This document shows positions 44,801 to 64,000 of a DNA stretch of 64,000 nucleotides, piece by piece. The position numbers were made by a program, and so were the translations under genes. Numbering within the stretch: the first letter of the stretch is position 1; every line of letters begins with the position of its first letter. A model generated the notes under the pieces. It was not told the DNA's origin and did no database searches. It worked only from the letters and a program-made list of their open reading frames with translations. Source of the stretch: Oscarella lobularis (taxonomy: Eukaryota > Porifera > Homoscleromorpha > Homosclerophorida > Oscarellidae); the NCBI RefSeq assembly GCF_947507565.1, contig NC_089194.1, forward strand, positions 1,550,001 through 1,614,000, read 5' to 3'.

Positions 44801-47006
44801 GCTGAAAGGCTCTACACAAAGAGACTTGAATTTCCGCGGAAGGTGAAAACAACGAGCAGATATAATGCATACGAAATATCGTCGCCCCCGTTCAGGTATT
44901 CGACGACGAAAACGAGTCGTTGTGCCGTTTCAGCGGCGCTTAGTGCGTTGTCTCCCAAAATGAATTTGCAAAAAAGACGAACAATATCATACCTCCCCCC
45001 ACCCATAAACACTAAATATTAGCAAAGAACTGATTAAAATGACTAACTTCTGCTGAGGATTATTGACCATGAAGCGACGCATGAAAGGGGAGAGTATGCC
45101 TCCCATTCGATCAAGATCGGTCTTTCGATAAACGTCGTCTTGGGCGCAAACACTAAAATGAAGTCGAGATCTCGAAAGATTAAGAATTCAATGCATTTAA
45201 GACAGGCCTCGTCATAACGGCACCAAGAAGTCGAACAAGTCCTTCGGACGCCGTCTGGCAAATGGTATACTAAGAGAAACACGTCGAAGTAGAAGCTAAG
45301 AGATACATTAAATTTCGCACACTAAAGTCCATCATAATCTTCTTCGTAACCTTCTCCAAAAGCTATACATATAAGAAATAATGAATTCTTTTTAATCGTG
45401 ACGTCCACTGATTAACCATATCGGAAATGGAATAGAAATCTTCGTTGAGAGCACTGATAATCGACTCGACAACGATTCGACGCACTCCAACAAGCTGATC
45501 ATTTATAAGATAACGAAGTTGCGCTAGAAATAAAAATTATTTAATAGTGAGTCTGGTATTAAAGTTAGCACCTTCCGTGTCAGCTCGAAGTTGGGGATGA
45601 TACACCAAGAAGTACTTGGAATATTTGGCGCACATCCCTCTCACGTCAGGATCAATGTCCAAGAATCTGTGTGTGCACATAAGAGACTCTCAAACGTCAC
45701 AGATTCAAATTCAGAGGGCAAGGCACCGTTCTAAGACTCTCGTCCAGATGTCATCCTTATTTTCTTCTCCAATTGTCGATTCCTTTTCAGCAATTAGTCG
45801 AACGTATAGCTTGACAGCCAATTTTCTTTCAAGCAAAATTTCGCTCTGCAAGGAAGAAGCTCGTTGTAGGGTTGGGTTTGGCTTCTTTTTCGTTGTTTAC
45901 TTTGAGCTTGGAAGAAAACAAGGAATTCATCGATTCAAAGAGTTCGGGCGACGAACGGAAAAGGCGTAAGACGACTTTATTCATAGTCCTCAAGTCGTCC
46001 TCATCGACGTCTTGCCTTCCATAGTACTAAAACTCGGGATGAATTTCATTGCTCCAAATATTTTCTAGTCTACCATTCGAAGCAGCAAACGAAAGTTGCC
46101 CAATCCCTCTGTCAACAGACGCCGACACATGTTCTCAGCGTCGGGATTTGCCTTCAAAAATCACGCATCAACATAAGAATATAAGAAGAGCATCTTGTGC
46201 ACCTCTTCGCCCAGAGTCAGAGGTCTGGCCAGCGACTCAAAGAAACCCGTTGAAATTGGACGTACTTCTTTTACGAAATCAATCACGATTTTCACGGCCG
46301 CATTGGCGAGGCTCGGTGATTGGTTCAGATATCTGAAAATGAAACATTTGAAGATATACGAAAACGTAATGGGGGGATTTACCCCGCGCAGTCGAAAACA
46401 GCTGTGAGCAACTGCTCTCCATGCGACGAACAAATTGCCATGGCACCGCTCCGAGCGAGTAACTAATAATAAAACATAATTCAATTAAATAATTAATAAC
46501 AATTGATTGACTTGCCTCCCACAGACGTCGACGATAGATGACACTTCCTTCGTCGCGCGTCGTCTCACGGAAGTCGAGCTGACCAATGAAAAGACGGACG
46601 AGCGTCTGCACACGCGATGAACGTTTTTTTCTCCTTCCTCGTTCGTTTCGGCTCACCTGTCGCGTCTCGAGAGGCAGAAAAACGACTTTGCTGCCGAAAA
46701 CGCGACACAATTCGACGGCGCAGACGGCGGCGACGAGTCGAACGAGCGAGTTCTTGTGTTGGACGACTCTCGGCGAGAGTAGAGACGATCCGAAGTCGCG
46801 AATCGACGGCAGCGACGACGACGAGAGGTCTCCATCGCAATCCTTGAACGCTGCTAGTGTTTTCGCCGCCTTCTGCGCTCGCGTGAGATCGAAAAACGAC
46901 ATGAGCAATCGACCTATAGGAGGCAGCCTACCTCTAGGCTGAAGAGCAATCGCTCCCAACGTATCGCGAGGCTCGAGAGAGCCTCGTTCGCGTCCATTCG
47001 ATCCAT
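41865..47006 (-). CDS. PDS5: PDS5 cohesin-associated HEAT-repeat protein
   Basis: On the minus strand the ATG at 47006 opens MDRMDANEALSSLAIRWERL. About 25 short exons follow, and PDS5 blocks appear in the expected order: SLVRLVAAVCAVELCRVFGS; FLDIDPDVRGMCAKYSKYFL (near 45640); RLFCKFILGDNALSAAETAQ (near 44950); CSRIIDAESASLFFEKVS (near 44290); LLTKLQTSDDEELRSALKAL (near 43690); YASVKYEFLFKFFPALMQGM (near 42940); LAYPEYSVPAAVHFLAHSE (near 42600); then CLWFYLEPFVDQK (near 42480). The last exon is a lysine-rich tail (AAKAPKTKKAKTKGE), with the stop at 41865-41867. PDS5 binds SMC3-kleisin cohesin and controls its loading, release by WAPL and acetylation. The protein looks shorter at the C-terminus than vertebrate PDS5A/B, whose tails carry AT-hooks; I see none. 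One gene is probably ancestral to the A/B pair. Several exon borders are uncertain. Confidence 0.88.
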
Positions 47007-47306
47007 GCGATAACGACGTACGAGCTGCCCGGATTTGACGCCCATGCCAGGCCTTTTTGGCTGTCGCGTCACCCGAAATGCGATCGCCGCGACGGCAGCT
47101 AAAATTTCAAGCTAAATTTAGATTCATGTTCTTAATTTTTACGACACAAATAAAACAAATAAAAAAGACTTTTTCCCGCTCAAAAAAGTCAAGGAAAAAA
47201 GGGAGATTTATACGATCTACAGGTCCTAACAGAAAGACAGACGACTGACTACAAACGCTTCCTAAAATTAAACCTATAGTCTGCACCATTCAAAGTTCTG
47301 TATTCA
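47007..47306. promoter_or_regulatory. PDS5 promoter / MRCK 3' end
   Basis: About 300 bp between the MRCK stop and the PDS5 start, both on the minus strand. It must serve as MRCK 3' UTR and PDS5 promoter. AT-rich, no coding signal. Confidence 0.45.
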
Positions 47307-56677
<9,371 letters not shown>

Positions 56678-56984
56678 GACGTGGCGATGGATCACCGAGT
56701 GAGAGTCGTCCTCTCCGCGTCGAGAAACGCGCCGAAAAGGCCGGCTCTGTTTCCTTCGCCCCTCGGTATGGAATGTACGGGAGGTTGGGTGTAAATACTT
56801 TAATTGATCTATATGCGCGATGTAACTGGTTTTCGAGGAAAGAAATTGATTGACGTCGATTTGACAGGGGCATGCATTGATTATCTTCTCTATTTGGACC
56901 AGGAAAATTTTTTTGGATACCCGTGTACACCAAGGGCGGGCATGTAGCCGGGGCCTTTGCATTGTTTCTTCACTTCCGCATACG
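56678..56984. promoter_or_regulatory. Divergent promoter region: MRCK (-) / folate-receptor-like (+)
   Basis: 307 bp between opposing starts. Reading frames continue upstream of the MRCK ATG without a homologous counterpart, so this is taken as 5' UTR and promoter. Confidence 0.5.
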
Positions 56985-57852
56985 ATGCGTATAAGATTGC
57001 TTGCTGCCCTTTGCGTCAGCCTCGGCGTCGTCGCTCTCGAGGCCAAATACAATCCGACGAAATGCCTCGAGGGAGAAAAGCACAAGGAGGTTCCCAGTCC
57101 CGAGGGAGACGACTACAAGGCCTGTTTGGCCTACAGGGATCGAACGTGCTGCACGGCGAAGTTCACCGAACAGCTGGCTCAAGCGACGGTAACCAGCATC
57201 GATAACTTCCACTGGAATCGATGCGGTGCGCTCTCGAAATCGTGCGAAGCGTTCATGATTCACGTCGAGTGCTTTTACAGGTGAGGGAGGAGGATGTGAT
57301 AGTGATAGAGTGACACGTTGCAATTAAGTGTAGACTTGTCAATTAATTAAGCGTAGACTTGTCATTTTTAATTAATTAATTAATTAATTGAGATTATTTT
57401 AAAGGTGCTCACCGAACGTCAATAATTGGGCGAATCCTGACTATCCGTCCGCTATGAAGTTCGTTCCTGTCTGTGGCTCGTTCTGTGATCGGTGGTATAG
57501 CGCTTGTCGTAAAGACCTATCCTGTGCCACGGATTGGATCTCAGATTGGAATTATACTGAAGTCAGCGGGAATCAGTGTCGTGACGATGCCCAGTGTCTC
57601 TCCTTCGAAACGCGCTACGCCGACGGCAAAGCCTTGTGCGAAAAAATGTGGGGACTGTCATTTCGCTATGTCAACGATTCGATATCGAATGATAAGTGTC
57701 TGATGATGGATGGGGTCGATTTCGTGAAGCATAACGATGTCGCTGTAAAAGCCATCTTCGATGCATCAGGATCTGAGAAAGTTTTGGGACATGGCGGACT
57801 CATTTCTATTCTGTGTACTGTCTTTTGGCTCACACTAAAGTGTTTAGCTTAG
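56985..57852 (+). CDS. Folate receptor-like / riboflavin-binding-type cysteine-rich protein
   Basis: Two exons, 56985-57281 and 57405-57852. ATG 56985 begins a signal peptide (MRIRLLAALCVSLGVVALEA). The mature part has the Cys-rich folate receptor pattern: YRDRTCCTAKFTEQLA, FHWNRCGALSKSCEAFM, ECFYRCSPNVNNWA, FVPVCGSFCDRWYSACRKDL and CEKMWGLSFRYVNDS. A C-terminal hydrophobic stretch (GLISILCTVFWLTLKCLA) ends directly at the stop, which suggests GPI anchoring, as in FOLR1/2, rather than secretion. Length (about 247 residues) is normal. The ligand could be folate, riboflavin or another small molecule, or a protein partner as for Juno; the sequence does not decide. A polyadenylation signal AATAAA lies at 57934-57939. 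Confidence 0.85.
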
Positions 57853-57933
57853 GTTTTGATGTCTGTGTGGCATGGTCGCAATTCTTTGTCTAGAGTTTAT
57901 GACTGTTTGATTTTTTGGATGTCTGTATGGGGC

Positions 57934-57939
57934 AATAAA
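57934..57939 (+). promoter_or_regulatory. Polyadenylation signal of folate-receptor-like gene
   Basis: Canonical AATAAA, 82 bp after the stop codon. Confidence 0.6.
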
Positions 57940-58014
57940 TTTATTCATTGGAGATATACGGGATTTGCGCGTGTCTCCTAGTAACGTGACGACAAAACAA
58001 CAGAGTACACGACA

Positions 58015-60642
58015 ATGCCGGCTAAAAAGGGAAAAGGAAAGAAGAAAGGCGGCGGAAAGAAGAAGAAAGGGTATACCATAGCCTTGTCCCGGTATCTATT
58101 GGCGCGAGAAGTTGGATCGCAGGAAGAAGGAAAAGACACCGAAGTCGGAAAAGGAAATCCAGTACAAAGAGGCGCTGACAAACGCTAAAATATGGGAAGC
58201 ACGTTTAGAAGCAACAGAGAAATCGCGCCAAGAATACAAGTAAGAGCCGAAATAGACACAAATCGGCGGCCACGCGGCTCCCTTAGAAGTTTACCGTAAG
58301 CCCTTAGGAGTTACGTAGCACCTTAGCTTAGGGCTTAGGGCTTTGACCGCTACGAAAAAATCGTTTTTTAGAGAAAATCTCCGAAAGCTAGTTGGTGAGA
58401 ACGATGATTTGAAGCAGAAAATGGGCCAGGTACACAGTATAGAGGTTTCACTGGCCCTAGTCTCTTTTTTGATATTTTTTCGTTCAGAATGAGAAGGACA
58501 CGGTTGAAGTTCTTGCGTTTATGAAGCGAGAAGAAACCGCCAAAGAGGATAAAGTATTAAAAAATTTATTTTTATTAATTAAATAATTGATTTCTTGTAG
58601 GTCAGTCAGCTTCAGTTGCAACTCAAGGACTTGAGACGCGACGCGAGACTCGAAAAAGAACGACTTGGACTTGATTTCAGCGCTCAATTTGAAGCCCTAG
58701 AGCTCACATTGCATCAAAAAGAGGAAGAAGTTCAACTTATGCAAGTGGAATTGAAACAAGTGAAGGAATTTCGTCGAAAACGAGCTCAAATGCAACAGGA
58801 AATGGACGACATTCGATTGAGCATGGAGTCTATGGAGAGAGAACACAAGGAGACGTTGATTCAAATGGAGGAAAGATTTTTTCAGGAGAAAGCAAGATTG
58901 CAACAAGAGGCGAGTCGAAAGGTGGAAGATTTGGCTTCTAGAGCTCACGAAGAAGCGGTGAAGTAAGGCTTTTAATTACAATTAATTATATAATAAAAAG
59001 TCTTTTAATTTTTTAGAAATTTAGATGCAACGACAAAGGCTATTTATAAGGAGAACGTTCAGCTGAACGAAGCGCTAAAAGTTCATTTAATGGAGACGGA
59101 AAATCAAGGGAAACTCATAGAACGTTTGAGTGAGGAAAACGCGAGACTCCAAGAAGACAAGGTACACAAATCTACGTCAGAATTAAGTTTTTTTAAATTT
59201 GCTTTAGAATTTGGATCAACTACTTGTACAGGAAAAAGTTTCAGAAGCAAAGAAGCATAAGACGATTATAAAACGAGTGAGAATATGAATGACGGCATAT
59301 AAGCTAATAGGATATGCGCTTGTAGCTGCAAAGCAAGGTCGAGAATTTAGAAAAATCTCTCACCCAAGCAGTGAGAGAGTTTGAATACGAACGCGACGTC
59401 CTTCGCCAGAGAACGGACTCGGAATTACGCAGTACAAGGTGAGTATTCGCTAAAGCTAGAGGGCTGTTTTTAATTGTTTTATAAGGGAGGAACTTGCGAG
59501 GTTGAAGCGGCAAATGGAGCTCAAGGACAAGGAGATGAATCACGTTAAACTTCTCGCTAAGCAACTACTAGAACAGGTAGGAAATAAATCAAAGAAATTG
59601 CGAGTCTAACGTATATTTGTTTTTAGAGATCGGACGTTGAAAATTTCTTTCTCGAAGCTTTGGCCCACGTCAAAAAAGAGATAATTCATCACAGGTTCGG
59701 TGCACCCCAATTTCCTTTGATTTTTCAAATGTATTTATTCAGAAATCAGTATAAACGCGATGCTCATCTGGCCTACCAGAGAAATTTGGCTGCAGCTCAA
59801 CGAGGCGAAGGAGAATTCCCTCGTGTACGAACATTCAGGTTGGGAGATGCTCTGCTAAGAGATTCCATATGAAAACTGAGTTGGAATTTTGCTGCAGGCT
59901 CATGGAAACGTCAACGAATAGCGTGTACAAAGATATTGAAAAAGCGGAAGGATGGTAAGCTTTGTCTATTAGACTGAAGGGGCCTCCTGTTCACGTTGGG
60001 CTTCTGTAATCTTAAGGGGCCCCTGTCTGTTAAGTTTACGTTAACTAAAGGGGCTTTCTGTCTGAGGAAGTTTCTAATAGACAGAGGTTCCTTCAGTCTA
60101 CGTGAACAGACAGGGGGCCCCCTTCTCGCGTAGAGACTCTGCATGTCTATTATTTTAGAGCTCTAAAATAATTCAATTGATTTTATAACGGTATCGAAAT
60201 ATTATGTAGGGATTTTACGTCTGGGAAAGTCGACGTTAGCGAGCTGACTTGGGAGCAGAAAGAGAGCGTGCTCCGATTTCTTTTCGCGAAGATGAATACG
60301 GCGGCGAAAAAGCCGACAGTTCGGTACAAGAGCACACAGAAGCAAACTTTCAAAACAAAAGTCAAATCTCTATATAGAAGAAAGCCTTTTGACCGCAGCC
60401 TTGTCCCCTTGGAAGCTTCAGATCAGCAAGCCGCGTCTTCAGCGCTGAGGTAAAACTAAAGAATGTGATCATATAATAGGATGAATTGTTTATAACTCAG
60501 AGCGTCTCCTGAGCCTGATGGGACGACGTTTGTCACACAGCAGGATGCAGAAGAGAACAGAGGACCGTCTAGTAGTGATAAGTATAGGACAGGATGGAAA
60601 GCAGCAACCGCAACAACAGAAGTAGAATACAGTGCATCGTAA
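58015..60642 (+). CDS. BBOF1: Basal body-orientation factor 1 (BBOF1/CCDC176)-like coiled-coil protein
   Basis: The ATG at 58015 opens a lysine/glycine-rich start (MPAKKGKGKKKGGGKKKKG), typical of BBOF1 and some other ciliary proteins. The body is a long coiled coil in about ten exons: EALTNAKIWEARLEATEKSR; NEKDTVEVLAFMKREE; QVKEFRRKRAQMQQEMDDIR; ERFFQEKARLQQEA, AHEEAVKNLD and YKENVQLNEALKVH, all typical family blocks. The C-terminal part is basic (KSTQKQTFKTKVKSLYRRKP) and ends in EVEYSAS, with TAA at 60640-60642. In vertebrates BBOF1 sits at basal bodies or axonemes of multiciliated cells and sperm and keeps ciliary orientation or motility. A similar role is inferred. AATAAA follows at 60653. 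One intron carries a rearranged repeat element (59960-60128). Confidence 0.8.
59960..60128. repeat. Rearranged short repeat element with inverted pieces in BBOF1 intron
   Basis: Pieces present in both orientations: gtctattag (59964) and ctaatagac (60074), agactgaagg (59971) and ccttcagtct (60090), gttcacgt (59989) and acgtgaac (60100). AAGGGGCC-type boxes occur four times, two of them full GGGGCCCC palindromes (60016, 60114). It may be a decayed non-autonomous element; no target-site duplication was identified. Confidence 0.6.
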
Positions 60643-60738
60643 ATATTTAGGCAATAAAAATCTTATTAATTAATGACTCCACGAGAGAGAAGCTGCACAA
60701 GCTGCGGCTATTTATAACGCTAATTTCGTTAGTCAGGA

Positions 60739-64000
<3,262 letters not shown>

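Overview
The window is animal nuclear DNA: compact, intron-dense (many introns about 40-100 bp, GT-AG), with genes packed on both strands and several head-to-head pairs sharing promoters of a few hundred bases or less. The gene set is metazoan: dystroglycan, a GABA-B-type receptor, an ionotropic glutamate receptor, an MITF/TFE factor, VGLL4, an Ig/FN3 receptor tyrosine kinase, MRCK, ERC/ELKS, PDS5 and BBOF1. Divergence from vertebrate sequences, small introns and this mix of genes suggest an early-branching animal. A sponge, possibly a homoscleromorph such as Oscarella or Corticium, is my best guess; that is inference and not proven by the window.

Layout. 1-3732 (+): 3' end of a single-pass membrane protein with repeated extracellular modules. 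3999-7617 (+): GABA-B-like class C GPCR. 7980-11383 (-): FERM-domain tyrosine phosphatase. 11766-12536 (+): intronless ELOVL6-like elongase. 12882-15566 (+): intronless ionotropic glutamate receptor. 16030-16400 (-): possible 98-residue secreted protein. 16586-18318 (+): MAPKAPK2/3 kinase. 18775-20377 (+): VGLL4. 21025-23346 (+): optineurin/NEMO-type UBAN adaptor. 23703-26154 (+): MITF/TFE bHLH-zip factor. 26370-27140 (-): SH3 adaptor, divergent from 27248-30513 (+): ERC/ELKS scaffold. 31056-40506 (+): a dystroglycan of about 3,030 residues with an enormous mucin domain. 41865-47006 (-): PDS5. 47307-56677 (-): MRCK (CDC42BP) kinase, divergent from 56985-57852 (+): folate-receptor-like protein. 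58015-60642 (+): BBOF1. 60739-64000 (+): Ig/FN3 receptor tyrosine kinase, cut by the window end.

The genes are not an operon-like set, but there are themes. Dystroglycan, the receptor tyrosine kinase, MRCK and the first gene concern adhesion, polarity and the cortex. The GABA-B-like receptor, the glutamate receptor and ERC belong to families best known from synapses. MAPKAPK, VGLL4 and MITF are nuclear or stress-signalling endpoints.

Most notable: (1) the dystroglycan keeps the whole vertebrate processing layout (N-terminal domain, furin-like site, mucin, alpha/beta cleavage site, transmembrane helix, C-terminal PPPY) but its mucin region is about 2,330 residues, with internal tandem repeats and a terminal N-glycosylation-rich array; (2) five neighbouring genes (MAPKAPK, VGLL4, MITF/TFE, ERC, DAG1) all have homologues on human chromosome arm 3p, suggesting very old linkage; (3) the bHLH basic region is split by a 54-bp, stop-free, in-frame intron; (4) the palindrome GGGGCCCC is strongly over-represented and confined to non-coding DNA; (5) two adjacent genes are intronless in an intron-rich neighbourhood.
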